NCBI GenBank assembly: GCA_013335665.1 | Contig: JAAXVE010000014.1 | Coordinates: 1-12,689, forward strand | Direction: 5' to 3' | From: Candidatus Falkowiibacteriota bacterium | Lineage (GTDB): Bacteria > Patescibacteriota > Patescibacteriia > Patescibacteriales > GWE2-39-37 | DNA length: 12,689 bases | Shown here: piece after piece, positions 6,401 to 12,442 of the stretch | How positions within the stretch are numbered: position 1 is the stretch's first letter | Layout of the letters: every line of letters begins with the position of its first letter | Position numbers and translations under genes: made by a program | The notes under the pieces: generated by a model | Databases searched by the model: none | What the model was told of the DNA's origin: nothing | Seen by the model: the letters and a program-made list of their open reading frames with translations, nothing else

Positions 6401-7008
6401 AAATTAATTTTGCCGAGGGTAATCCAAAACTTTTTCTAGGAGCGGAATTACTACCCAACCAACTAAACATCGCCGAGGGTGTGTCAACACCAAAGGATTA
6501 TGAAATAGTAATTGGCTACAATGAGGCCATGATGATGAAAAATGAAAAACTATTTCAAAAACCAGGTGATACCTTGAAAGATTTTTTTGGTCTCCCAAGC
6601 GTAACTATTGCAGGCGTCTTGAAGCCAACCGGTACGCTAATTGACGATTACCACTTCGTAAACAATAAAACCCTTACACTAATGACAAGCTCCGCTGAAC
6701 TAAAGTTTGTTGCGGAAAAAGAAATAATTAAATCATTCTACCAAATTACTGCCACAAACTCTCCGGAAAAACTTAAAACTTCGATCCAAGGCTTCAGCCA
6801 AGTGTTCCTTGGCTCTAAGACTTATCAACCAATATATGTCGGAAGCGAAGAAGCCGAAATGATGCGAGAAAAAAAATTATTAACGAAAGTTGGCGACACC
6901 ATCGACAACTTCTTTGGAAACAATATTATTATAGTCGGCGTGCTACCCAAAACAGGCACATTGCTTGATAACATGCACTTCGTCGGTGTGGATTTTAAAT
7001 TAAAATAA
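3418..7008 (+). CDS. copA: Cu(I)-exporting P1B-type ATPase (CopA) with extra C-terminal domain
   Basis: This 1196-residue ATPase is far longer than usual CopA (about 750-850). HMA1 (4-70) has C14/C17 and HMA2 (194-260) has C203/C206. They are separated by about 120 residues of no family I recognise. Membrane helices lie near 284-301, 311-332, 347-371, 386-406, 542-562 and 567-592, the last holding the CPC metal site (581-583), and near 881-901 and 907-933. Catalytic motifs are complete: TGES (478-481), phosphorylated D625 in DKTGT, HP (664-665), TGDN (778-781) and GDGIND (824-829). Y889-N890 and M918 with S920-S921 are the Cu(I)-type (P1B-1) signature. A ninth helix (941-963) and an outward tail with a duplicated module follow. 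I chose the ATG at 3418 because HMA1 starts there and it lies 4 nt after copZ. An in-frame ATG at 3295 would only add copZ-overlapping sequence. A terminator follows the gene. Confidence 0.95.
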   Translation: MKKKLRLKITGMHCQSCETIVKEELSNLRGVSVASISADSGLCELILNESQNSVSDIIQAIKTAGYEAVAESEDEVNSQEVAISSSFTNKNRSLKVKLANHPLAEGKVLEDERGKAYFEGVIKNDKVAEFVIPENRPEIESLVAELGKSSAMAKLFEIVSLPLNEKTYDITKSTTRQSSQNALDHKTQNPNQRTSLSLFGMHCSSCANVIERSLKKIPGVKQANVNFAAEKASVQYDEGQVTTTTMIQAIEKAGYKAEMVDAKDADYDRRKRETEINSYFKKFWTSFILSAPMLYFMLLDFFTLPGKAKVLPYVGIISLFFTTPIQFIIGAGFYKGMWSSLKMKTFNMDSLIAIGTSTAYFYSLINFIIYYTKTSSFIGINGKIPELYFETAAFLITFVILGKWLEIRTKGKTGDAIKKLMGLQAKTARVTRNGQIVDIPVEDVVHGDVVIVRPGEKVPVDGKIVKGSSALDESMITGESLPVEKNVGDMVIGSTVNKTGSFEFKATRVGSETALAQIIRLIEDAQGSKAPIQGFADRISAWFVPTVIGLAIVTFLVWYFLLGASLPFALMAFTSVIVIACPCALGLATPTSLMVGTGRGAEQGILIKGGEPLEAACHIKAVVFDKTGTLTNGKPEVTDILALSSIDEDEVLAISASLERLSEHPLAEAIYNHANEESLTLDEVENFKAIPGHGVKGVINQTEYFFGNRRLMTEVLDHSVSKINRKITKLEEQGKTAMLLATKDEILGAITLADTVKTTSKEAVARLQKLGLEVWMITGDNARTAKAIAEQVGITNVLAEVLPEDKANEVKRLQQRGLKVAMVGDGINDAPALAQADLGIAMGSGTDVAMEAGGVVIMKNDLNDVVTTFQLSRETMSKIKQNMFFALFYNIIGIPIAARVFTKYGIVLKPELAGLAMALSSISVVGNSLLLRFFKPNKRNYISLVAPIVMVIIFTYGFFEFAKLSSRMENSGMNQAVSIETASTLNSFIANNPTKINFAEGNPKLFLGAELLPNQLNIAEGVSTPKDYEIVIGYNEAMMMKNEKLFQKPGDTLKDFFGLPSVTIAGVLKPTGTLIDDYHFVNNKTLTLMTSSAELKFVAEKEIIKSFYQITATNSPEKLKTSIQGFSQVFLGSKTYQPIYVGSEEAEMMREKKLLTKVGDTIDNFFGNNIIIVGVLPKTGTLLDNMHFVGVDFKLK
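6496..6984 (+). repeat. Duplicated ~55-residue module in the CopA C-terminal extension
   Basis: Residues 1027-1081 (6496-6660) and 1135-1189 (6820-6984) of the ATPase are clearly related. Common positions include Y, G, EA.MM, EK.L, K.GDT, FFG, GVL, TGTL, D and HFV, roughly half of all positions by eye. The spacing is 324 bp. The order 'acidic/Met helix, GDT, FFG, [IV].GVL, TGTL.D, HFV' is reminiscent of the extracytoplasmic core of MacB/FtsX-type permeases. That likeness is from memory and not verified. The Met pairs (1038-1040, 1148-1149) and the His in HFV could bind copper. Confidence 0.8.
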
Positions 7009-7033
7009 TTCTGAACCGACCTCTTAGAATAAT

Positions 7034-7067
7034 AAAAAAACAGTAGCAAATATGCTGCTGTTTTTTT
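7034..7067 (+). terminator. Intrinsic terminator ending the copper operon
   Basis: The stem CAGTAGCA (7041-7048) pairs with TGCTGCTG (7053-7060), with one G-T pair, around an AATA loop. It is flanked by A7 on the left and T7 on the right, so it could also work for the other strand. It begins 25 nt after the copA stop codon. Confidence 0.88.
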
Positions 7068-7081
7068 ATTCCATTTCTATT

Positions 7082-7090
7082 TGTTATAAT
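7082..7090 (+). promoter_or_regulatory. Extended -10 promoter of the GalT-like gene
   Basis: TGTTATAAT is a perfect extended -10 element (TGn plus consensus TATAAT at 7085-7090). No convincing -35 box lies upstream: that position falls in the T-run of the preceding terminator. Extended -10 promoters often do without one. The start site would be near 7097, giving a leader of about 23 nt before the ATG at 7120. Confidence 0.65.
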
Positions 7091-7119
7091 AAAAAAATAA
7101 CATACAACATTGCAAATAA

Positions 7120-8049
7120 ATGCCAAAAAAAACAAAATCAGAAATTCGTAAAGATTATTTTCTCGACAAACACGTAATCATCACGCCGCTCCGTGCAAAA
7201 AGACCACACGACCTAGAAAGCCAACCAGTTAAAAAAAATTCAAACGATTGCGTACTGTGCCCGCAAGGGATTGAAAAGGATTTAATTCTTGATTATGATG
7301 GGCGTTCTGATTCGGAATGGAATACAATGGTCTTAAAAAATAAATATCCAGCCTTGACCATAGATAATCCGCACGCCTATGGCCAACAAGAGGTAATTAT
7401 TGAGTCGCCCATCCACACCAAGGAACTACACGAGCATTCACCTGACGAGTTAGTAACTGTTTTCAGAACCTACATTAAGCGCATCGCGGCCAATGCACTA
7501 AATCACGAGATAAACTACATACTTTTGTTTAAAAATTACGGTTCCCAGGCCGGAGAATCACTTCAACACCCCCACACACAACTATTTGCTTCACACCTTC
7601 TCCCACCACTAATTAAAAACGAACTTAAAGAGACTAAAAAATACGAAACATCTTTTGGCACATGCCCCCACTGTGACATTATTCGCAAAGAAGCTAAATC
7701 TGAAAGGCTAGTTTGGCAAGATGACAACATAATAGTAATAGCCCCCTTTGCCAGCGAGTACCATTATGAATTATGGTTTTATTCCAAAAGGCATGCTGAT
7801 AATCTTTGTTCACTCAATACCGGAGAAATAAGGTCTTTGGCTATTTTTCTTAAAAAAGCTCTTAATAAGTTAGTTGAACTAAATATTTCATATAATTTTT
7901 TCACACATGAGGTTGTCGCTGATAAAAATCAACACTTCTGCCTAAAGTTACTGCCAAGAGACTCTGTTTGGGCAGGAGTTGAATTATCAACTGGGTTAAT
8001 AATTAACTCCGTTCCGCCAGAGGAGGCAGCAAAATATTATAAAAATTAA
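7120..8049 (+). CDS. galT: Galactose-1-phosphate uridylyltransferase-family protein (GalT/HIT superfamily)
   Basis: The 309-residue protein has two HIT-like halves, as in GalT. The first half has CVLC (C44, C47), ESPIH (H99) and HPHTQ (150-154). In GalT the two Cys and two of these His bind zinc. The second His of HPH (H152 here) is the nucleophile that carries the nucleotidyl group. The second half begins at CPHC (182-185) and ends with H272, an LPR motif, AGVELSTG and INSVPPE (296-302), a good match to the GalT C-terminus. GalT swaps UMP between UDP-glucose and galactose-1-phosphate in the cytoplasm. The usual HPHGQ is HPHTQ here, and no galK, galE or other sugar genes are in view. A related nucleotidyltransferase or phosphorylase role on another sugar phosphate is therefore possible. 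The gene stands alone between two terminators, with its own extended -10 promoter and no Shine-Dalgarno motif. Confidence 0.82.
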   Translation: MPKKTKSEIRKDYFLDKHVIITPLRAKRPHDLESQPVKKNSNDCVLCPQGIEKDLILDYDGRSDSEWNTMVLKNKYPALTIDNPHAYGQQEVIIESPIHTKELHEHSPDELVTVFRTYIKRIAANALNHEINYILLFKNYGSQAGESLQHPHTQLFASHLLPPLIKNELKETKKYETSFGTCPHCDIIRKEAKSERLVWQDDNIIVIAPFASEYHYELWFYSKRHADNLCSLNTGEIRSLAIFLKKALNKLVELNISYNFFTHEVVADKNQHFCLKLLPRDSVWAGVELSTGLIINSVPPEEAAKYYKN

Positions 8050-8060
8050 TTTGACGCAAT

Positions 8061-8099
8061 AAAAAACAGCTCCAAGATATTGACTTGGGGCTGTTTTTT
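8061..8099 (+). terminator. Intrinsic terminator after the GalT-like gene
   Basis: AACAGCTCCAAG (8065-8076) pairs with CTTGGGGCTGTT (8084-8095), with one G-T pair, around a 7-nt loop. A tract of A on the left and T on the right extends the stem and supplies the U-run. It begins 12 nt after the stop codon. Confidence 0.9.
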
Positions 8100-8120
8100 G
8101 TTCTAAAATTAGCCGGCAAG

Positions 8121-8148
8121 TAATATTTGTATATTTATGCAAATATTA
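8121..8148 (+). promoter_or_regulatory. AT-rich inverted repeat in the PBP gene's upstream region
   Basis: TAATATTTG (8121-8129) and CAAATATTA (8140-8148) are perfect 9-bp arms around a 10-nt centre, so the arms recur about two helical turns apart. The repeat lies 45 bp upstream of the PBP ATG in a very AT-rich stretch. TATAAA at 8176-8181 could be the -10 box, leaving almost no leader, but no good -35 box accompanies it. The repeat could be a regulator's operator. Chance is possible at this AT content. Confidence 0.4.
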
Positions 8149-8192
8149 GTAAAATATATTTATCTATTAACAATCTATAAACATACTGGCAT

Positions 8193-11027
8193 ATGCCTAT
8201 TCCACAACTTATACACAAGAGGGGGGATGAGGAAATACGTTCTTATAGCCACCCGGGCAATGAAAAAATAAAAAAAAATAAAAACAACCCAAAAAGAAAA
8301 TGGCTACAACCAAAGATAATTATCAGCTTACTAGTTTTAGCCGTTCTGATTATGGTTGGTGGTTTCTTCTACCTATCCAAAGGGTTGCCCGATCCAAACA
8401 AACTCATTGACCGCCAAGTTGCTCAAAGCACCAAAATATATGACCGTAAAGGTGAAACCGTGCTTTACGAAATTTATGGCGACCAAAAACGTACTATGGT
8501 GTCACTGAGTGACATACCAATGAATGTGCGCAACGCAACAATTGCAATTGAGGATAAAGGCTTTTACAAACATGGCGCTTTTAGCCTTTGGGCTATTTTT
8601 AGAACCGTTGTGATGAATGTGGTTAAGCACCAAAAAGCTGGGGGCTCCACCCTGACACAGCAATTAGTCAAGAATGCTATCCTGACAAATGAAAAGAGTT
8701 ATGTACGCAAGCTTAAAGAAATCATTCTTGCCTACCAATTAGAGCAGAAATTCTCCAAAGATGAGGTATTGCAAATGTATTTAAATGAAATACCCTATGG
8801 TTCAACAGCTTACGGGGTTGAGGCAGCCAGCCAGCGCTACTTCGGCAAGTCTGTTAAAGACACATCGCTTGCAGAAGCTGCAATATTAGCAGCTTTACCT
8901 CAAGCACCTAGCCGCTACTCTCCATATGGCCCAAATCGAGATCTCCTCATTCAGAGACAGCGCTATATACTTGATCTAATGGCCGAGCAAAAATATATAA
9001 CCCAGGACGAGGCTGAGGCTGCTAAAAAGTCTGAAGTTGCCTTTTCAAAACCAAAGGAAAATATTATCGCACCACATTTTGTCATGTATCTTAAGGAATA
9101 TTTGTCTGACATGTTCGGTGAAAAAACTGTTGAGCAAGGCGGGTTAAAAATCATTTCTACCATCGACCTAGATAAGCAAAAATTTGCTGAGGCTGCTATA
9201 ACAGAGAAGGCGGAAAAAAATGCTGAAAAATATAACGCCACCAACGCTGCGCTCGTCTCCATAGACCCTCGCAATGGCCAGATTTTAGCCATGGTGGGCT
9301 CTAAGGACTATTTCAGTGATACTATTGACGGTCAGGTAAATATCGCCACCAGTCCCCGACAGCCGGGATCATCGTTTAAGCCAATTGTCTACGCTGCCTC
9401 CTTTATTAAAGGTTTTACCCCCAACACAATCTTATACGATGTAATCACCAACTTCTCAACTGATCCGAACAATAAATATGAGCCTCATAATTACGACAAC
9501 AATGAACACGGGCCCGTTACAATCAGAAAGGCCCTTGCTGGTTCACTAAACATACCAGCAGTTAAGGCAATATATCTAACCGGCATTAAAAATGTTATTA
9601 GTTTAGCCAATAAACTTGGCTACTCCACATTAACCAACCCTGACCGCTATGGTCTATCCCTTGTTCTTGGCGGAGGTGAGGTGCAATTACTTGAGCACAC
9701 AAACGCTTACAGCGCCTTTTCACAAGACGGTGTTGTTCACACTATCTCGCCAGTATTAAAGGTTGAAGACAAAACTGGAAAAGCCGTACTTGAATTCAAA
9801 CAAGAGGATAAAAAAGCTTTTGACGCTCAAGTCGCCAGACAAATAACAAGCATTCTTTCAGACAACAATGCTCGCTCCTATGTTTTCGGTACAAAAAACT
9901 ACCTCACCCTACCAGATAGGCCGGTGGCTGCCAAAACAGGAACAACAAATGATTATAAGGATGCTTGGACTGTTGGATATACACCATCCATAGTTACTGG
10001 AGTTTGGGTTGGCAACAATGACGCAACTTCTATGAAAAGAGGAGCTGACGGCAGTGTTGTTGCAGCGCCAATCTGGAACGCCTACATGAAACAAGCTCTA
10101 AGTGGTTCACAAGTAGAACAATTTACGGCCCCAGCACCAGATTTTACCGGCAAGGCTGTCCTTGATGGAGCGGCAACGACCTCGGAAATTGTCAAAATAG
10201 ACAAAGCTTCTGGATTACTGGCAACCGACCTCACACCAGCAAGTTATATTATTGAAAAAAACTTTGGTCAACCACACAACATACTTTACTATGTCAACAA
10301 AGAAGACCCCAGAGGACCTGCCCCTAAAAACCCAAACAGTGACCCACAGTTTGCACTGTGGGAAGCACCTGTTCAAGCTTGGGCAAAAAAACGCAACCTA
10401 GTTTCAACCGGAACAGCCCCTACGGAAAAAGACAACCTGCACACACAAGAAAATCTTCCGTCCTTCAGTATTGAGACACCCCAAGAAGGACAAAGTCTGA
10501 GTTCCCCTACCCTTAACGTTGTTTTAAGTGGAGTAACTGCACCTCGAGGTGTTAGTCGAGCAGAATATTTTCTCAATGATAACCTTCTTGCAACCGTTCT
10601 TGACCAACCATTCAACCTGGAAAAAAACATCTCCTTCATCAACGGTGGATATCAAGCACTAACTGTTAAAATTTGTGATGATATAGATAATTGCACCACG
10701 CAGAAGGTTAATTTCAACTTCAGCAATTCTACACCATCCACAGCCTCGACCATTTCAATCCCAAGCCTACCCAGTGACGGCTTAGTAAATGCTCCGATAA
10801 ACATTCTTTTTGACGCTATGCCACCAGCTAGCTTTAGCACTATAAAGCTCCTTGCCCAACTTGGAACTTCAACAAGCGTATTAAAAACCTTCCAAGGCCC
10901 GGAAACAACCCCATTAGAATACATATGGACACCAACTAAACCAGGGGCGTACAAGATATTCGCAGAGGGTAAAGACTGGTCGGGCAAGACCATCCAATCA
11001 AATGAACCAAGCGTTCTAATCAAATAA
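8193..11027 (+). CDS. Class A penicillin-binding protein (PBP1A-type transglycosylase/transpeptidase) with Ig-like tail
   Basis: This 944-residue bifunctional cell-wall synthase polymerises lipid II and cross-links peptidoglycan outside the membrane. A basic cytoplasmic tail (1-40) and one membrane anchor (41-62) come first. The glycosyltransferase domain (about 75-250) contains the catalytic E120 in IEDKGFYKH, then GGSTLTQQLVKN (150-161) and the second catalytic Glu in NEIPYG (E199). The transpeptidase domain (about 350-635) has nucleophile S393 in SSFK (393-396), SLN (451-453) and KTGT (581-584), so it looks fully active. After a linker, two beta-rich Ig-like segments follow (about 757-843, with C828 and C834 possibly disulfide-bonded, and about 853-944). 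They may bind the wall or a partner. It is ponA/mrcA-like, but I assign no symbol because paralogues are common. It is a single-gene unit without a Shine-Dalgarno motif, convergent with dnaN and sharing its terminator. Confidence 0.95.
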   Translation: MPIPQLIHKRGDEEIRSYSHPGNEKIKKNKNNPKRKWLQPKIIISLLVLAVLIMVGGFFYLSKGLPDPNKLIDRQVAQSTKIYDRKGETVLYEIYGDQKRTMVSLSDIPMNVRNATIAIEDKGFYKHGAFSLWAIFRTVVMNVVKHQKAGGSTLTQQLVKNAILTNEKSYVRKLKEIILAYQLEQKFSKDEVLQMYLNEIPYGSTAYGVEAASQRYFGKSVKDTSLAEAAILAALPQAPSRYSPYGPNRDLLIQRQRYILDLMAEQKYITQDEAEAAKKSEVAFSKPKENIIAPHFVMYLKEYLSDMFGEKTVEQGGLKIISTIDLDKQKFAEAAITEKAEKNAEKYNATNAALVSIDPRNGQILAMVGSKDYFSDTIDGQVNIATSPRQPGSSFKPIVYAASFIKGFTPNTILYDVITNFSTDPNNKYEPHNYDNNEHGPVTIRKALAGSLNIPAVKAIYLTGIKNVISLANKLGYSTLTNPDRYGLSLVLGGGEVQLLEHTNAYSAFSQDGVVHTISPVLKVEDKTGKAVLEFKQEDKKAFDAQVARQITSILSDNNARSYVFGTKNYLTLPDRPVAAKTGTTNDYKDAWTVGYTPSIVTGVWVGNNDATSMKRGADGSVVAAPIWNAYMKQALSGSQVEQFTAPAPDFTGKAVLDGAATTSEIVKIDKASGLLATDLTPASYIIEKNFGQPHNILYYVNKEDPRGPAPKNPNSDPQFALWEAPVQAWAKKRNLVSTGTAPTEKDNLHTQENLPSFSIETPQEGQSLSSPTLNVVLSGVTAPRGVSRAEYFLNDNLLATVLDQPFNLEKNISFINGGYQALTVKICDDIDNCTTQKVNFNFSNSTPSTASTISIPSLPSDGLVNAPINILFDAMPPASFSTIKLLAQLGTSTSVLKTFQGPETTPLEYIWTPTKPGAYKIFAEGKDWSGKTIQSNEPSVLIK

Positions 11028-11061
11028 AAAAACACCCCGCCGACCGGCGGGGTGTTTTTTT
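11026..11061. terminator. Shared bidirectional terminator between the PBP gene and dnaN
   Basis: The stem CACCCCGCC (11033-11041) pairs perfectly with GGCGGGGTG (11046-11054) around a GACC loop. Seven A (11026-11032) precede it and seven T (11055-11061) follow, so it should work on both strands. The A-tract contains part of the PBP stop codon and the T-tract part of the dnaN stop codon (complement of 11060-11062). One hairpin therefore fills the whole 32-nt gap between two convergent genes. Confidence 0.95.
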
Positions 11062-12184
11062 ATTGTTTAATCGGCATAACTACATAAAGATAGTCATCTG
11101 ATTCAGTTGATTTAACTAAACAGGGAGTATTGCCATCAACCAGACAGATCTTAACCTTTTCGCCCCCAATATTACCCAAACCATCAAGTAGATAACGATA
11201 ATTAACCACTACAAAATTATCTTCCCCCTCAACATCGGCAATAATCTCAACAATATTTTCACCAGTCTGGCCAGATGCTGACGACACAACTATTTTGCCA
11301 TTATTTTTAGGAAAATCCAGATTAATATCATTTATACCAGTCTTGGCAAATAGAGCTGACGATTTTACCGCTCGCACCATTTGAGATATATCAGTAATGG
11401 CAACTGTTTTGTGGTTATTGGGGATTATTTGCCTATAATCAGGATATTGACCCTCTATTAATCTTGAAATAACTTCTGTTGAACCATGAGTGAATAAAAT
11501 TTGGTTTTCAAATACATAAATCTCAACCTCACCAATTTCACCGACATCATCTTTTGTGCCAGCCATAATTCTAACCACTTCTTGTACGGTTTTGGCTGGA
11601 ACAATTAATGAACTCGACTCAATATTACTCTCTATCAAGGTAATTTTTCTCTCTGCAAGCCTATAACTATCAGTAGCCACAATCACCAACTCCTTATTGT
11701 TAATAAAATTAAAAAACACCCCTGTCAACTCAGCCCTGGTTTCATTTGTTGAAACTGCAAAGACAACCTGGTTAAAAGCTTTTTTTAATTCCGGTATGGA
11801 AATTTTACAAAAATTACTTTTCTCAACAGTTGGTATGAGGGGGTAATCTTCTGATGACTGTCCCTTAATCTTGGTGTTATAGCTACCACAATTAATCACC
11901 AGTGAGTTATTTACCATTTCAACATCAACTTTCTGGTTTGGTAGCAAATTAATGTAGTCTGACAAGATTTTAGCATCAACCGTGAAGCTTCCTTCAATTT
12001 CAACCTTACCACGAACAAAGCAACTGACCCCTATTTCTAAATTAGTGGAGACTAGTTTTATTTCACCTTGGCTGACTTCAATTAGCACATTACCTAGAAT
12101 GGGTAGATTTTGATTTTTGCCTGTTAAATGACTAACAACAAATAATCCGTGTTTTAAGTTTTCTTGCAGGCATGAAAATTTCAT
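11060..12184 (-). CDS. dnaN: DNA polymerase III beta subunit (sliding clamp)
   Basis: The 374-residue protein has normal clamp length and organisation: three repeated clamp domains, about 1-122, 130-250 and 255-374. Recognisable family patterns are LPILGNVLIEV (27-37), an LSDYINLLP segment, VVFAVSTNETRAELTGVFF, VATDSYRLAERK, LIEGQYPDYRQIIP and the C-terminal VVMPIKQ, equivalent to the MPMRL end of other clamps. It forms a ring dimer around DNA that tethers the replicative polymerase and recruits other replication and repair proteins. It lies downstream of dnaA on the same strand, the common bacterial order, but with an unusually wide 258-bp gap that may hold the origin and its own promoter. 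The ATG at 12184 has only a weak AGG upstream. The gene converges on the PBP gene and shares its terminator. Confidence 0.97.
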   Translation of the reverse strand: MKFSCLQENLKHGLFVVSHLTGKNQNLPILGNVLIEVSQGEIKLVSTNLEIGVSCFVRGKVEIEGSFTVDAKILSDYINLLPNQKVDVEMVNNSLVINCGSYNTKIKGQSSEDYPLIPTVEKSNFCKISIPELKKAFNQVVFAVSTNETRAELTGVFFNFINNKELVIVATDSYRLAERKITLIESNIESSSLIVPAKTVQEVVRIMAGTKDDVGEIGEVEIYVFENQILFTHGSTEVISRLIEGQYPDYRQIIPNNHKTVAITDISQMVRAVKSSALFAKTGINDINLDFPKNNGKIVVSSASGQTGENIVEIIADVEGEDNFVVVNYRYLLDGLGNIGGEKVKICLVDGNTPCLVKSTESDDYLYVVMPIKQ

Positions 12185-12442
12185 AAACCTATTTATTAAT
12201 TATTAATAAATAATTAAATAGTATATAAGAGATAAAAGTAATAATAAGGGTCGGGAAAGTGTGGGTATGTCTATATCTTCTCTGATATTGGCAATAAACT
12301 TGAGCACACTCAGGTGTTGGTTTATTGTATATATCTTTTTGGGTTGTGGATTGTTTTATATTTTTGTATTTTTGAGCTGTTTTTATGAACAGTATCACGG
12401 TGGTGTTTGGTGTGTTGATTAACAGGTTGTTAACCGGAAAAG
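12185..12442. other. dnaA-dnaN intergenic region, candidate replication origin (oriC)
   Basis: This 258-bp gap holds no convincing gene. Next to dnaN (12185-12245) it is almost pure A/T (ATTAATTATTAATAAATAAT and similar), which would suit a DNA unwinding element. The rest is rich in G and T on the plus strand. Two DnaA-box-like 9-mers match TTATCCACA at 7 of 9 positions on the minus strand: ATACCCACA (complement of 12260-12268) and CAATCCACA (complement of 12345-12353). TTAACAGGTTGTTAA at 12419-12433 is a small hairpin just past the dnaA stop. No perfect DnaA box is seen. Plus-strand G exceeds C strongly here (by hand 52 to 19 over 12241-12442), opposite to the genes on the left. Location and strand switch both support an origin, but the boxes are weak and it may instead lie on the other side of dnaA. 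Confidence 0.45.

Noticed and set aside
8209..8217. TTATACACA, a good DnaA-box variant, in the first codons of the PBP gene
   Set aside because: It is a single site inside coding sequence, 4 kb from dnaA, with no neighbouring boxes. Chance is more likely.
12189..12398. A 69-codon open frame on the minus strand between dnaA and dnaN
   Set aside because: Its composition follows the AT-rich non-coding sequence, it has no recognisable domain or start signal, and it fills the likely origin region.
12419..12433. TTAACAGGTTGTTAA as a terminator for dnaA
   Set aside because: It has a 6-bp AT-rich stem with a 3-nt loop and no U-run on the minus strand. It is too weak to call.
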